Shown here: in pieces, positions 51,089 through 60,702 of the stretch | Layout: each line of letters begins with the position of its first letter | How positions within the stretch are numbered: the stretch's first letter is position 1 | Source of the DNA: Yinghuangia seranimata | GTDB lineage: Bacteria; Actinomycetota; Actinomycetes; Streptomycetales; Streptomycetaceae | NCBI RefSeq assembly: GCF_029953285.1 | Contig: NZ_JASAOI010000037.1 | Span: 124,001-188,000, forward strand | Length of the DNA stretch: 64,000 bases | Direction: 5' to 3' | The notes under the pieces: model-generated | Database searches by the model: none | Told to the model about the DNA's origin: nothing | Seen by the model: only the letters and a program-made list of their open reading frames with translations | Made by a program: the position numbers and the translations under genes

Positions 51089-51619
51089 ATGACGCCCATG
51101 CCGAACACGCCCGCGCCCACGCACCCGTCTGGCCACCACCTCGCGCAGCTCAACATCGCCCGCCTGCGCGCCCCCGTCGACTCCCCGCAACTCGCCGACT
51201 TCGTCGCCGCCCTGCCCGAGATGAACGCGCTCGCCGAGTCCTCGCCCGGCTTCGTGTGGCGGCTCCAGGAAGACCCCGACGACCCCCACGCCACCGTCAC
51301 CCCGGCCGCGTTCGGCCCGGAGTACATCTTCACGATGTCCGTGTGGGAGGACGCCGACAGCCTGTGGGACTACGTCTACCGCAGCGGCCACCTCGACTTC
51401 CTGCGCCGCCGCCAGGACTGGTTCGCCGAGGTCGGCGAACGCTCCCAGGTCCTGTGGTGGATCCCCGCCGGCCACCTGCCCACCGAGCACGAAGGCGCCG
51501 AACGCCTCACCCACCTGCGCGAACACGGCCCCGGCCCCGAGGCGTTCACCTTCCGCCAGCGCTACCCGGCACCCGACGCCGCCCCGGCAACCGCCCACGC
51601 GACCGCCCAGGCGTCCTAA
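51089..51619 (+). CDS. DUF3291-family protein
   Basis: 176 residues. LAQLNIARLRAPVDSPQLAD at the N-terminus, then MNALAESSPGFVWRLQEDPD, VWEDADSLWDYVYRSGHLDF and VLWWIPAGHLPTEHEGAERL are the DUF3291 hallmarks; the fold is a dimeric alpha/beta barrel of the ABM type. The function is unknown in general. Located directly after its probable regulator. Confidence 0.9.
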   Translation: MTPMPNTPAPTHPSGHHLAQLNIARLRAPVDSPQLADFVAALPEMNALAESSPGFVWRLQEDPDDPHATVTPAAFGPEYIFTMSVWEDADSLWDYVYRSGHLDFLRRRQDWFAEVGERSQVLWWIPAGHLPTEHEGAERLTHLREHGPGPEAFTFRQRYPAPDAAPATAHATAQAS

Positions 51620-51695
51620 CCCCTCCGGGCCCCGCCCCGAAGCCCCCGGCGCGCACGGTCCTCCAACCCCTGCCGCACGCGCCGGCCGCCGAAAA

Positions 51696-51748
51696 CGCCG
51701 GCGGGCGGGCAAGGATGCACCTGACGCACCCTCACCCGCCCGCCGGCG
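51696..51748. terminator. Bidirectional hairpin terminator
   Basis: A perfect 14-bp stem (CGCCGGCGGGCGGG at 51696-51709 and its complement at 51735-51748) with a 25-base loop, between the convergent DUF3291 and gatD genes. Confidence 0.75.
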
Positions 51749-51777
51749 GAACCCCGTTCAACCTCGCGGCAGCGGAC

Positions 51778-52515
51778 TCAGCCCGCCTGCGCCCGCACCG
51801 CCCGCAGCCGCTCCGACCGCAGCTGCTCGTGCCAGCGGTCCTCCAGCGGCGTGAGCGGCACACCCGTCGCCCACGTCAGCAGCAGATCCGCGAGCCCCGG
51901 GTTCCGCGACATCACCGGCCCGTGCAGGTAGGTGCCCAGCACCCGGCCCGACCACGCGCCCTCCGTGCCGTCCCCGGTCCCGTTCCCGAACCCGGCCGTC
52001 ACCCGGGCCAGCGGCTTCGCCCCGGCCCCCAGGTGCGTCACACCCTGGTGGTTCTCGAACCCGGACAGCGGCTGCAGCCCCAACTGCGGGTCCACGTCCG
52101 CCAGCACCTCGCCGACACACCGCCGGCCCACCGGACCGCGGCCCGACTTCACGTCCAGCAGCCCCAGACCCGGCTCCACCCGGTCCAGGTCGTCCACGAA
52201 CTCGTGCCCGATGATCTGGTAGCCCGCGCACACCGCCAGCAGCGTCGCACCCCGGGACACGGCCTGACCCAGACCCGGGTCCTTCCGCAGCCGCTCCGCC
52301 GCCAACCGCTGCGGACGGTCCTCGCCGCCACCGATCAGGTAGATGTCCCCGGACGTCGGCACCGCCTGGTCCGACCGCACGTCGACCCGCTCCACGTCGA
52401 TCCCGCGCAACCGCGCCCGACGCTCCACGATCAGCGCGTTGCCCTGGTCCCCGTACGTGCTCAGCAGGTCCGGGTAGATCCACACCAGGCGCAGCTTGCT
52501 CATCCCGATCGTCAC
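51778..52515 (-). CDS. gatD: Lipid II isoglutaminyl synthase, glutaminase subunit GatD
   Basis: 245 residues. Class I glutamine amidotransferase-like: YPDLLSTYGDQGNALIVERR, GGGEDRPQRLAAERL, nucleophile Cys in LLAVCAGYQIIGHEF, catalytic His in GTYLHGPVMSRNPGLADL. GatD releases ammonia from glutamine and passes it to MurT to amidate the D-Glu of lipid II. GTG at 52515 overlaps the MurT stop as GTGA and sits 7 bases after AAGGAGG; ATG at 52503 is less likely. Confidence 0.95.
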   Translation of the reverse strand: MTIGMSKLRLVWIYPDLLSTYGDQGNALIVERRARLRGIDVERVDVRSDQAVPTSGDIYLIGGGEDRPQRLAAERLRKDPGLGQAVSRGATLLAVCAGYQIIGHEFVDDLDRVEPGLGLLDVKSGRGPVGRRCVGEVLADVDPQLGLQPLSGFENHQGVTHLGAGAKPLARVTAGFGNGTGDGTEGAWSGRVLGTYLHGPVMSRNPGLADLLLTWATGVPLTPLEDRWHEQLRSERLRAVRAQAG

Positions 52516-53795
52516 GCCTGCGCCTCCTTGATGGTCCGGCGCAGCTGCTGGAACGCCGTGTAGTTCGCGATGACCTCGATCTGCCCCGGCGGGCACGCCG
52601 CGACCGCGTCCGCCAAGTGCTCGTGCACCGTGAACGTCAGCCCCGCCACGTCCAGCCGCACCGCCAGGTCGAGGCGGCGCTGCCCCAGCACGGCCAGCGG
52701 ACGACCCGCCAGCTTCGTGTAGTCCACGTCCCACAGCCAGGAGGTGTCCTTGCCGTCCGCGTCCAACGCGTTCACCGACAGGATCACCGGCGCCGGCGCC
52801 GGGTCGATCAGCGAGAACGTCTCCAGCCACCCGGCCGGGTTCTTCGCCAGCAGCAGCCGCAGGTTCCGGCCCTGGTACGGCACCACGTCGTAACGCCCGG
52901 CCACCGCCGTCACGTTCTTCATCCGCGCCAGCGCCGCCGCCGTGTCCACGCCGAACACCGACGCCACCGCGGCCGCCGTCGTCGCGTTCGCCCGGTTCGC
53001 CCGGCCCGGCAGCTGCAGCTCCAACGGCCACACCGCCCCGTCCGGGTCCACCATCTCGTCGCCCACCAGCGACCACGTCACCTGCGGACGCCGGAAGTCG
53101 CAGTCACCGCAGAACCAGTCGTCGCCCGGACGGTTCATCACACCGCCGCAACTGGGGCAGGACCACGAGTCCTCCTGCCACATCTGCCCGGCCGCGACCC
53201 ACACCACGTCCTTCGCCGACGACGCCGCCCACACCACCAGCGGGTCGTCCGCGTTCGCCACCAGCACCGCCTCGGTGCCGCGCAGGCCCTCGCGCCACTT
53301 CTCCGCCAGCATCCGCGTCTCCGCGGCCCGGTCCAACTGGTCGCGCGACAGGTTCAGCAGCACGATCGCCAGCGGATCCGCGTCCCGCGCCACCCCCGCC
53401 AGGTACTTCTCGTCGACCTCGATCACGCCGTACACCGCGTCGCCCGCACCCGCGAGCGCCGACGTGATACCGGCCGGCATGTTCGCGCCCAGCGCGTTCG
53501 AGACCACCGGGCCCGCGGCCCGCATCGCCTCCGCCACCAGCCGCGTCGTGGTCGTCTTGCCGTTCGTGCCCGACACGAGCACCACCTGCAGGTGATCGGC
53601 CAGCTGAGCCAGCAGGTCCGGGGCGATCCGCAGCGCGATCTTCCCGCCGATCACCGAACCACTGCCCTTGCCCGCACGCCGCGAGATCGCAGCCGTCACC
53701 CGGCTCGCGGTCACCGCCAGCTTGGCCCTCGGCGGCAACGCCTCAGGCCCGCGCGCGGGCCCTGCGCCCTGGCCCGGGACGGGAGTACCTGTCAT
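52512..53795 (-). CDS. murT: Lipid II isoglutaminyl synthase, ligase subunit MurT
   Basis: 427 residues. Mur-ligase ATP site VLVSGTNGKTTTTRLVAEAM, then VEVDEKYLAG-type central motif (VIEVDEKYLAGVARDADP), NLSRDQLDR, a Cys4 zinc ribbon insertion (CPSCGG...FCGDCDF) typical of MurT, and the C-terminal DUF1727 domain (WLWDVDYTKL, ANYTAFQQLRRTI). It uses ATP and ammonia from GatD to convert D-isoglutamate to D-isoglutamine in peptidoglycan. ATG at 53795 follows GGAGG. Confidence 0.95.
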   Translation of the reverse strand: MTGTPVPGQGAGPARGPEALPPRAKLAVTASRVTAAISRRAGKGSGSVIGGKIALRIAPDLLAQLADHLQVVLVSGTNGKTTTTRLVAEAMRAAGPVVSNALGANMPAGITSALAGAGDAVYGVIEVDEKYLAGVARDADPLAIVLLNLSRDQLDRAAETRMLAEKWREGLRGTEAVLVANADDPLVVWAASSAKDVVWVAAGQMWQEDSWSCPSCGGVMNRPGDDWFCGDCDFRRPQVTWSLVGDEMVDPDGAVWPLELQLPGRANRANATTAAAVASVFGVDTAAALARMKNVTAVAGRYDVVPYQGRNLRLLLAKNPAGWLETFSLIDPAPAPVILSVNALDADGKDTSWLWDVDYTKLAGRPLAVLGQRRLDLAVRLDVAGLTFTVHEHLADAVAACPPGQIEVIANYTAFQQLRRTIKEAQA

Positions 53796-54635
53796 CGGAT
53801 GTGTACCCTCCAGCGGTCTCGCCCGCCGCCCCGGACCCCCACCGGGGTCGGGCGGCCGTTCCAGCGGACCCCACGCCCGGACGCCCGCCACCGGCCCGCC
53901 GCCCGCCGGCACCGCCCCGCATGCACCGCACGCCTGGCACACCCCGAGCCCGAACCGGAACCGACGCCCCGCGCAGGATCCGTATACGTCGCGCCAGCCT
54001 ACCGAGATTGCGCCCCGCCGGTGGGACCCGGCAGGCCCCACACTCCTCGACCCGCCCGACCGGACCTGCGGCGACACCCGGCACGCACCCCCACCGAGGC
54101 CCACCGAGGCCCCCGCCAGGCCGCCCCCTAGGGTCACGCTGTGACCCAACCCGACGCCCCACGCGCGCGCTCTGCCCCGCGCGGGACGGCAGGAGTTCCC
54201 CTGACAGAACGGCCCGGACGACCCACCGGGCGCAGACGGGGACAACTGGCAGTGGGTCGTGACGGCGAACGAGCGGGCGGTCCACGGCGCGCGGCGGCAT
54301 ACGCACCAGAGACGAGGGCGCGCACGGATGAGGCACAGGGACGGACGCGGGTGGGGCGCTCACCGGGCATGCGGCGCATGCGCGTGGGCGCAACCGCGGG
54401 GTCCCGCGCGATCATCGCGAAAGCCGCCGCCATCGAGCCGATCGGCGCCCGCATCGGATCGCCCCCAACGGGCCGGCGCGCCCCTCGACCCGCTCGGCGC
54501 GTACTGGACGGCGCGGCGGTCCGCCCCGCTGTGGTCTCCCACGTGTGCGGATGCCCGTTCACGGCGGAGACGTGCGCCGGCGGCAGCCGTGGTGGCGGGG
54601 ACGGCCGTGACCGCGAAAGCGACCGGATCAGTCGG
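53796..54635. other. Long intergenic stretch without a recognisable gene
   Basis: About 840 bases. Frames here are long because of GC content but are dominated by Arg, Pro, Gly and Ala, with no motif, no ribosome site and no plausible start. The region must include the murT-gatD promoter close to 53800-53900. No hairpin or dyad stood out. Confidence 0.5.
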
Positions 54636-55049
54636 TCAGTCCTCGTCCAGGCCGCCGAGGGCGACCGCCACCGCTGTGTCCACGACGGCCAGTGCTCCCA
54701 GGGCGACGATCCATCCGCGTTCGCGGGGGTCCAAGGCTCGCCAGCGGCCCATCGTGCCGGCGCCGTCGGCCACGTCGGCGGCGACTTGCAGCCACGCCCA
54801 CTCGGCGGCGTTGTGGCCGCGGTCCAGGGCCCGCCACCAGCCTGCGGCGACCACCGTGTCGCGTATGCCCAGGCCGCGGGTCAGGGTGGACGCCTCCTTG
54901 CCCGCGCCGGCCGGGCGAGCCGGCAGGAGCCGGGGTGCGGCCTGCGGGGCGATCATCTGCGCCACACCCACCGCGATCCGCCCCGCCGCCAGCATCCGCG
55001 CCGCGCGTACCGCGGCGGCATGGCCCACCACGTGTCTGCCGCCCCCCAT
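54636..55049 (-). CDS. Small membrane protein (DUF4267-like)
   Basis: 137 residues from ATG at 55049, preceded by GGGAGGGCGGAGGG. Contains RAARMLAAGRIAVGVAQMIA, STLTRGLGIRDTVVAAGWW, and a C-terminal membrane helix IVALGALAVVDTAVAVALGG. The pattern matches small multi-pass actinomycete proteins of the DUF4267 kind. Function unknown. Confidence 0.75.
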   Translation of the reverse strand: MGGGRHVVGHAAAVRAARMLAAGRIAVGVAQMIAPQAAPRLLPARPAGAGKEASTLTRGLGIRDTVVAAGWWRALDRGHNAAEWAWLQVAADVADGAGTMGRWRALDPRERGWIVALGALAVVDTAVAVALGGLDED

Positions 55050-55189
55050 GCCCTCCGCCCTCCCTGCCCCGAACCGACACCCCGAGGGCACCGGACCTCG
55101 CGGCCCGACCGCCGCATCCCGCCCACTCTGCCCAACACGCGGCCCCGCCCGCACCCGGTTTCCCCGCACCCCGGAAGGACCTGTTCCGC

Positions 55190-55879
55190 ATGACCGACGC
55201 ACCCACGCCCGGACACCTCGACGAGACCCGCGCCTTCTACGACGCCATCGCCGAGCCCTACGCCGACCGCTACCGCGACATCCTCGACGACACGCCCCAC
55301 GACCAGCAGGTCCTGGCGACGTTCGCCGATCATGTCCACGCCGCGCACGCGGGTTCCGGTTCCCGTGACGGGTCCGCGCCGCGCGTCGCCGACGTCGGCA
55401 GCGGGCCCGGGCAGGTCACCGCCTACCTCCACGGCCTCGGGCTCGACGTCACCGGCGTCGACCTGTCCCCGCGCATGGCCGCCCTCGCCGCACGCACCTT
55501 CCCGCACGTGCCGTTCACCGTCGGCACGCTCACCGCCCTGGACATCGCCGACGGCGCTCTCGCCGGCCTGTGCGCCTGGTACTCGACGATTCACCTGCCC
55601 GACGACGAACTCCCCGCCGCGTTCGCCGAGTTCCACCGCGTCCTCGCCCCCGGCGGCCACGCCCTGGTCGCGTTCCAGGCCGGCGACGTCCCGCTGCGCC
55701 TGGCCGAACCCTTCGGCAAGCCCGTCACCCTCGACTTCCGCCGCCGCGACCCCGACCACGTCGCCCGCCTCCTGGACGCCGCAGGGCTCACCGTCCACAG
55801 CCACGAGGTCCGCCTCCACGACAGCGACCTGGTCTCCGCCGTCCCCCAGGCGTACCTGATCGCCCGCAAGAGCTCCTGA
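55190..55879 (+). CDS. Class I SAM-dependent methyltransferase
   Basis: 229 residues from ATG at 55190 (MTDAPTPGHLDETRAFYDAI), preceded by GGAAGG. Motif I VADVGSGPGQVTAYLHGLGL, VTGVDLSPRMAALAARTFP, and post-motif WYSTIHLPDDELPAAFAEFH with RVLAPGGHALVAF. UbiE-like small-molecule methyltransferase. The upstream frame extension is not coding. The substrate is unknown. Confidence 0.9.
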   Translation: MTDAPTPGHLDETRAFYDAIAEPYADRYRDILDDTPHDQQVLATFADHVHAAHAGSGSRDGSAPRVADVGSGPGQVTAYLHGLGLDVTGVDLSPRMAALAARTFPHVPFTVGTLTALDIADGALAGLCAWYSTIHLPDDELPAAFAEFHRVLAPGGHALVAFQAGDVPLRLAEPFGKPVTLDFRRRDPDHVARLLDAAGLTVHSHEVRLHDSDLVSAVPQAYLIARKSS

Positions 55880-55959
55880 CCGTCCGCCCGGCCGCGACGG
55901 CGGGCTCGTCCGCGGATGGCCGCCGCCCCGGGCCCGTACCGGACGAAGGAGCGACCCGG

Positions 55960-56529
55960 TCAGTGGGACGCGCCGGCGGGCCTGTCCGAACCGTCCTGGT
56001 CCGGCGCGCCTGCCGGCCCGTCGGCCGGGCGCCGCAACGCCGCGTACCGCACCAAGGCGTCCCGGGAGTCGGGCACGAAGTCCCACCGTTGGACGGCGGC
56101 GGCAAGTTCTTCGTCGGCGAGCCACGTGTGCCAGGCGATCTCCGAGGGGTCGGGCGTGATCGTGTCGCCGAGCACGGCTTCGTGGAGGCCGAGCCAGTAC
56201 GGGCTGATCGCGCCGTCGCACAGGAACTTGCCGAGGAAGCGCGCGTCGGTCCGCACGCCGAGCTCTTCGCTGATCTCTCGCGCGGCCGCCGCCTCGTAGG
56301 ACTCCCCGATGTCCACGGCCCCGCCGACGAGCCAGTTGTAGTGCCCGGGAAAGCGGGAGGAGCCCGCGGGCCGCCGGTGCACGAGGATCCGGCCCTCGGT
56401 GTCGCGGCACACGGTCGTCGCTATGCGGTGCAGCCACCGGTTCCGGATGGCGTCGCCGCGTTCGACCACGCCCAGCACCCGGTCGTCCTCGTCCACCCGT
56501 TCGACAAGCTCGCCCATGGTCACCACCAT
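55960..56529 (-). CDS. NUDIX hydrolase
   Basis: 189 residues. Complete Nudix box, GGAVDIGESYEAAAAREISE continuing ELG, with G-x5-E-x7-RE-x2-EE-x-G. The N-terminus ERVDEDDRVLGVVERGDAIR and LHRIATTVCRDTEGRILVHR resemble the isopentenyl-diphosphate-isomerase-like/YfcD branch. Start at 56529 or at the ATG 56517. Probably hydrolyses a nucleoside diphosphate derivative; the substrate is unknown. Confidence 0.92.
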   Translation of the reverse strand: MVVTMGELVERVDEDDRVLGVVERGDAIRNRWLHRIATTVCRDTEGRILVHRRPAGSSRFPGHYNWLVGGAVDIGESYEAAAAREISEELGVRTDARFLGKFLCDGAISPYWLGLHEAVLGDTITPDPSEIAWHTWLADEELAAAVQRWDFVPDSRDALVRYAALRRPADGPAGAPDQDGSDRPAGASH

Positions 56530-56572
56530 CTCGGAAGGGCCGCCCGGAGGCGGCGTGTGTGCAGGGTGCGGA

Positions 56573-56917
56573 TCAGGTGCGGCACGGGCGCACTTCCAGG
56601 GGATTGGCGGGCCCGCCGGGCCCGGCAGGCGGCCCGTGCGCGGTCTTCGGGGGCGCGGCGCCAGGACGCGCGGTCACGGGCAGGGGTGTTCGCTTCGGCG
56701 CCGCCGTTCGGCGGCCGACCGAGGGCAGACCGCGCAGGTCGCGCAGCGTGCCCGCGCACACCGCGGTGGGCAGCAGCAGCCCCGCGCCGATGCCGGCGCC
56801 GAGCGTGTGGAACCCGTCACCGGTGACCGAGGTGCCGAGGACGGACGCGCCACCGGTGGCACCGGCGGCGGCCAGCGTCCACACGCCCGCCCGGAGGCGG
56901 CCTGCGCCCGACGGCAC
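56573..56917 (-). CDS. Probable small membrane protein
   Basis: 114 residues from GTG at 56917. Two hydrophobic segments: VWTLAAAGATGGASVLGTSV and TLGAGIGAGLLLPTAVCAGT, followed by a basic Pro-rich tail. It follows the PAP2/diacylglycerol-kinase stop by 17 bases on the same strand and may be cotranscribed. There is no clear ribosome site. Confidence 0.45.
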   Translation of the reverse strand: MPSGAGRLRAGVWTLAAAGATGGASVLGTSVTGDGFHTLGAGIGAGLLLPTAVCAGTLRDLRGLPSVGRRTAAPKRTPLPVTARPGAAPPKTAHGPPAGPGGPANPLEVRPCRT

Positions 56918-56934
56918 GACGGCGTCCGCGCCGG

Positions 56935-58917
56935 CTACGCCCGCCGCGCGCCCGCCGGGCGGTACACCACCAGGCGGCGGCCCTTCGCGATCCGCAACTG
57001 GGACGCGCCCGGACGGACTTCGCCGTCGACCGCGAGCGGGGCGCCGGCCTGGATCTCGGTCAGGCGCATCGCACGCGCCGTCGAGGCCTCGTACACGCGC
57101 GAGCGGCCCAGCGTGCCCGACAGCACCGCCGCGACCAGCCGCGTCCGGGCCGCGGGCTTCGCGGCGTCGACCAGGCGGACGTCCAGCAGCCCGTCGTGCA
57201 GGTTCGGCCGGTACGCGGGCGCGAACCCCGGCGGCGCATAGGCCCCGTTGCCCAGGAACAGCAGCCACACCGACCGGGCCCGCCCGTTCACCCGCAGCTT
57301 CACCGGCCGGGCGTCCCGCAGGACCGCGACCAGGCCGACCAGCATCGCCGGCCACTTCCCGATCCGGCCCTGCATCGCCTCACGCGCCCGCACCAGGTCC
57401 GGGTAGACCCCGATCGAGAAGGTGTTGAGGAACACCTCCGGCTCCGTCGCGCTCATCGGCCCGAAGTCGAACGTGCGGTCCCGCGCGATCTCCGCGACGT
57501 CGACCAGCACCGCCTCCCCGGCCCGCACCGCCCGCGCCGTGTCCTCCAGGCGCTGCAGCCCCAGGTCGCCCGCGAAGTGGTTGAGCGTCCCGGCGGGGAA
57601 CACGGCGAGGGGACGCCCGTACTCGAGGGCGATCTTCGCCGCCGCGTTGATCGTCCCGTCGCCGCCCGCCACACCCAGCACGACGGCCTCGGACGCCGCC
57701 TGGCGCAGCATCGCCATCAGGTCCGAACCCGCGTCGGGGTGCCCGTCCGGGTCCTCGGCCGCGGCGTCGGACGGCTGCCGCGCCCCGTCAGGGGAATCAC
57801 CGGCCTCGGCGCCGGGGCCGCGTTCGACGACCTTCGCCAGCGGCAGCAGCTCCCGCAGCCGCGGCGCGATCTCCCCTTCCGGGCCCGCCGACGCGTTGAC
57901 CACGACCACCAGGCCGTCGCCGTCCGCCAGCAGCGGCACGGGCACCCGAGGGGCCGGCGCGAACGCCGCCTCCACCGGACGCCGCGGCCACCACCGCAGC
58001 GTCACCGCCGCCAACCCGGCGCCGAGCGCCGCGCCCGCCAGCACGTCGCCGGGGTAGTGCACGCCGGTGTAGACCCGCGACAGCGCCACCCCGCCCGCGA
58101 GCACCCCGGCCGCCGCGCCCATCGACCGCGACTCCAGCGCCACCCCGGTCGCGAACGCCGCCGCCGACGCCGCGTGCCCCGACGGGAACGACGTCGTCCA
58201 CGGCTGCCGCGCCAGCCTGCGCACCTCCGGCACCAGGTCGATCACCGGCCGCGGGCGCCGCGTCCAGCTCTTCAGCACCACGTTCGTCACCGTGGACGCC
58301 AGCGCCACCGACCCCAGCCCGCGCAACGCCGCACGACGCCCCGAACGCCCGCCCGACAACGCCATCGACCCGGCCGCCACGACCCACAGCCGCGAATGGT
58401 TCGCCGACCGCGACAGCGCGGGCAACGCCCGGTTCGCCCACGGGACGTGGTGCTCCGCCAGCCACGCGAACGCCCGGTGGTCCAGCTCGTGCACCCGCCC
58501 CAGCAGACCGCCGCCGGACGCGGCCCGGCCCGGCACCGCGTGCGTCCACGGCGCGGCGACCCGCGCCACCGCCCGCTCCAGACCCGCCGGAACGCCCTTC
58601 CCCGGCCCGGGCGTCGTGGGGCGTGCCGCCGGACGTGGCGCCGGCCGCGCCGCCGTGGGGACCACGCGCCCGCCGCCCGGCGACCAGCCGTGCCGCCGCG
58701 CCCGGCGCAGCGTCCACCGCCCGGCGTGCCGCCCCGCCTCCTCGATCGCGCCGACCGCACCCGCCACCCCGGCGGCCATCCCCGCGACGCCGGCCAGCGC
58801 GTCGAGGAACACCGCGCCGTCGCCTGCGGCATGCCGCCCGTGCGCCGCCTTGCCCGCTGCTGCCGTGCCGTGTGCCATGCGCCGCCCTGTGCCCCGACCT
58901 GTCCGTGAATCCGTCAC
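56935..58917 (-). CDS. Bifunctional PAP2 phosphatase / diacylglycerol kinase-family protein
   Basis: 660 residues. After a basic Pro/Ala-rich N-terminus of about 130 residues comes a PAP2 domain: KSWTRRPRP (KxxxxxxRP), FPSGHAASAAAF (PSGH) and SRVYTGVHYPGDVLAG (SRxxxxxHxxxD), with membrane helices. The second half is a DAGK catalytic domain: VVVVNASAGPEGE, VVLGVAGGDGTINAAAKIAL (GGDGT) and FPAGTLNHFAGDLGL. Both activities act on membrane phospholipids, suggesting recycling of phosphatidic acid or polyprenyl phosphate. GTG at 58917 or ATG at 58878. Confidence 0.93.
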   Translation of the reverse strand: MTDSRTGRGTGRRMAHGTAAAGKAAHGRHAAGDGAVFLDALAGVAGMAAGVAGAVGAIEEAGRHAGRWTLRRARRHGWSPGGGRVVPTAARPAPRPAARPTTPGPGKGVPAGLERAVARVAAPWTHAVPGRAASGGGLLGRVHELDHRAFAWLAEHHVPWANRALPALSRSANHSRLWVVAAGSMALSGGRSGRRAALRGLGSVALASTVTNVVLKSWTRRPRPVIDLVPEVRRLARQPWTTSFPSGHAASAAAFATGVALESRSMGAAAGVLAGGVALSRVYTGVHYPGDVLAGAALGAGLAAVTLRWWPRRPVEAAFAPAPRVPVPLLADGDGLVVVVNASAGPEGEIAPRLRELLPLAKVVERGPGAEAGDSPDGARQPSDAAAEDPDGHPDAGSDLMAMLRQAASEAVVLGVAGGDGTINAAAKIALEYGRPLAVFPAGTLNHFAGDLGLQRLEDTARAVRAGEAVLVDVAEIARDRTFDFGPMSATEPEVFLNTFSIGVYPDLVRAREAMQGRIGKWPAMLVGLVAVLRDARPVKLRVNGRARSVWLLFLGNGAYAPPGFAPAYRPNLHDGLLDVRLVDAAKPAARTRLVAAVLSGTLGRSRVYEASTARAMRLTEIQAGAPLAVDGEVRPGASQLRIAKGRRLVVYRPAGARRA

Positions 58918-59116
58918 CCGTGAGTACCCCGACGCGGGGACCGAACCGACGTCCGCCCCGTGCCCGTGCCCGTGCCTGTCGCCGGGTGCCCTGACGGGCG
59001 CCGACCCGCGGCCCGGAACGCTCCCGGGCCCGGAGCGCGTCCGCGGGATCCCGCCTGACCCGTGCCGCTACCCGCGATCGGGGAGACCACCCGCACCACC
59101 CGAACCGTCCGCACCG

Positions 59117-60148
59117 TCACCGGCCCGGCACACCGGACAAAGCGCCCGACAGCCGCTCCAGCTCGTCCCGGTACTCGATCACCCCGGACCACTCCTGCGG
59201 CCACGCGTCCACGCCGTGCCAGACGCCCGCGAACGCCCCGGCCAGCGCCGCGATCGAGTCCGAGTCGCCGGACGTCGCGGCCGCACGGGCCACCGTGTCC
59301 ACCGGGGAGTCCTCGTACAGCAGGAAGCACAGCAGCCCGGTCGCGAACGCCTCCTCGGCGATCCACCCCGCCCCCGTCGCCTGGCACGGGTCGCTGCGCC
59401 GGTCCGCGCGCAGCAGCGCCGCGTCGAGGCGGTCCAGCACACCCAGGCACTCGTCCCAGCCGCGCGCGATGAACGCCTCCGGCGTCGTCCCGAACGGGCC
59501 CCGCCACAGCTCGTCCCCGAGCCAGTCCCCGTGGTAGACCTCCCGCTGCGCCGCGGCGTGCGCGCGCAGGTAGGCCGGCAGGTCGCGCGGGCCGACCCCG
59601 GCGCGCAGCGCGTGGACGGCGGCCGCGGTCAGGTCGGACGCGGCCAGCGCCGTCGGGTGCCCGTGGGTGAGCGCGGACTGCAGCTGCGACGCGCCGCACC
59701 GGTCCGCCTCCGAGACGCCGTCCAGCAGCCCGACGGGGGTGACGCGCATGTTCGCGCCGCAGCCCTTCGAGCCGCGCACCGTGGCCTTTTCCCACGCCAT
59801 CCCGGTCGCGAGATTCCGGCACGCCTTCAAACAGGTGTTGCCGGGGGCGCGGTTGTTGTCGGGGGAGTCCCACCAGGCCAGGAACCGGCCGCGCAGCCGC
59901 GGGTTCAGGCGCTGCGGGGTGAGCGCGTGGCCGTCCTCGCGCGCCGACACCAGGGCGTCGGCGACGGCGAGCGCCATCTGCGTGTCGTCGGTGACCATGG
60001 CCACGCCCCCGTGCACCGGGAGTTCGCGGGGGCCCGGCACGTCGTGGCGCCGCATGATCTCCGCGTACGACAGGAACTCCGTCGGCGCCCCCATCGCGTC
60101 CCCGTACGCCAGCCCGAACACCGAGCCCGCAACCGCCCCGTACGCCAC
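59117..60148 (-). CDS. ADP-ribosylglycohydrolase family protein
   Basis: 343 residues from GTG at 60148 with AAAGGGGG just upstream. Family motifs: AGSVFGLAYGDAMGAPTEFL at the N-terminus, MVTDDTQMALAVADAL (metal ligands TDDT), and TSGDSDSIAALAGAFAGVWH near the C-terminus (D-S-D in place of D-T-D). It removes ADP-ribose from modified proteins, nucleic acids or small molecules. No partner ADP-ribosyltransferase is in the window. Confidence 0.93.
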   Translation of the reverse strand: MAYGAVAGSVFGLAYGDAMGAPTEFLSYAEIMRRHDVPGPRELPVHGGVAMVTDDTQMALAVADALVSAREDGHALTPQRLNPRLRGRFLAWWDSPDNNRAPGNTCLKACRNLATGMAWEKATVRGSKGCGANMRVTPVGLLDGVSEADRCGASQLQSALTHGHPTALAASDLTAAAVHALRAGVGPRDLPAYLRAHAAAQREVYHGDWLGDELWRGPFGTTPEAFIARGWDECLGVLDRLDAALLRADRRSDPCQATGAGWIAEEAFATGLLCFLLYEDSPVDTVARAAATSGDSDSIAALAGAFAGVWHGVDAWPQEWSGVIEYRDELERLSGALSGVPGR

Positions 60149-60256
60149 ACCGGCCCCCTTTCGGCGGCACCGCCCGGCGCCGCTCGCGGCAGCGTAACGC
60201 CCCCGGGGCCGCGCCCGGCGCGCATAACCGTGCCCGCTACGGGCGAAAAGACCAGC

Positions 60257-60646
60257 ATGGACGTCCTGAGCAGCCGCATCCTCCTGCGGCCCACCGACCT
60301 GGAGCGCAGCCGCGCGTTCTACCGCGACGTCCTGGGACTGGCGGTGTACCGCGAGTTCGGGACGGATCCGCACCGCGGCACGGTGTTCTTCCTCGGCGGC
60401 GGCTACCTGGAGGTCTCCTCCGGCTCCGACACGGGCCCGACCCCCGCCACCCAGCTGTGGATCCAGGTCCGCGACCTGGCCGCCGCCCACAAGCACCTCG
60501 CCGAACGCGGCGCCGTGATCCTCCGCGAACCGGCCCGCGAGCCGTGGGGCCTCGACGAGATGTGGATCGCCGACCCCGACGGCCTGCGCATCTGCGTCGT
60601 CGAAGTCCCCGAAGACCACCCGATCCGCTACCGCCCGCAAACCTGA
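60257..60646 (+). CDS. VOC-superfamily protein
   Basis: 129 residues. LSSRILLRPTDLERSRAFYR continuing DVLGLAVYREFG; FFLGGGYLEVSS; WIADPDGLRICVVEVPEDHP. Glyoxalase/dioxygenase-like fold with Glu and His ligands recognisable only in part. ATG at 60257 gives family length; no strong ribosome site. Function unknown. Confidence 0.9.
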   Translation: MDVLSSRILLRPTDLERSRAFYRDVLGLAVYREFGTDPHRGTVFFLGGGYLEVSSGSDTGPTPATQLWIQVRDLAAAHKHLAERGAVILREPAREPWGLDEMWIADPDGLRICVVEVPEDHPIRYRPQT

Positions 60647-60702
60647 CGGCCGCCACCCGGCGCGACCGCGGACCGGACACGCGTCGGCCGGGCGGGCGGG
60701 AC

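Noticed and set aside
53796-54635. Several long open frames on both strands, for example one from a GTG at 54141
   Set aside because: They are Arg/Pro/Ala/Gly-rich, lack ribosome sites and motifs, and overlap each other; typical of spurious frames in high-GC DNA.
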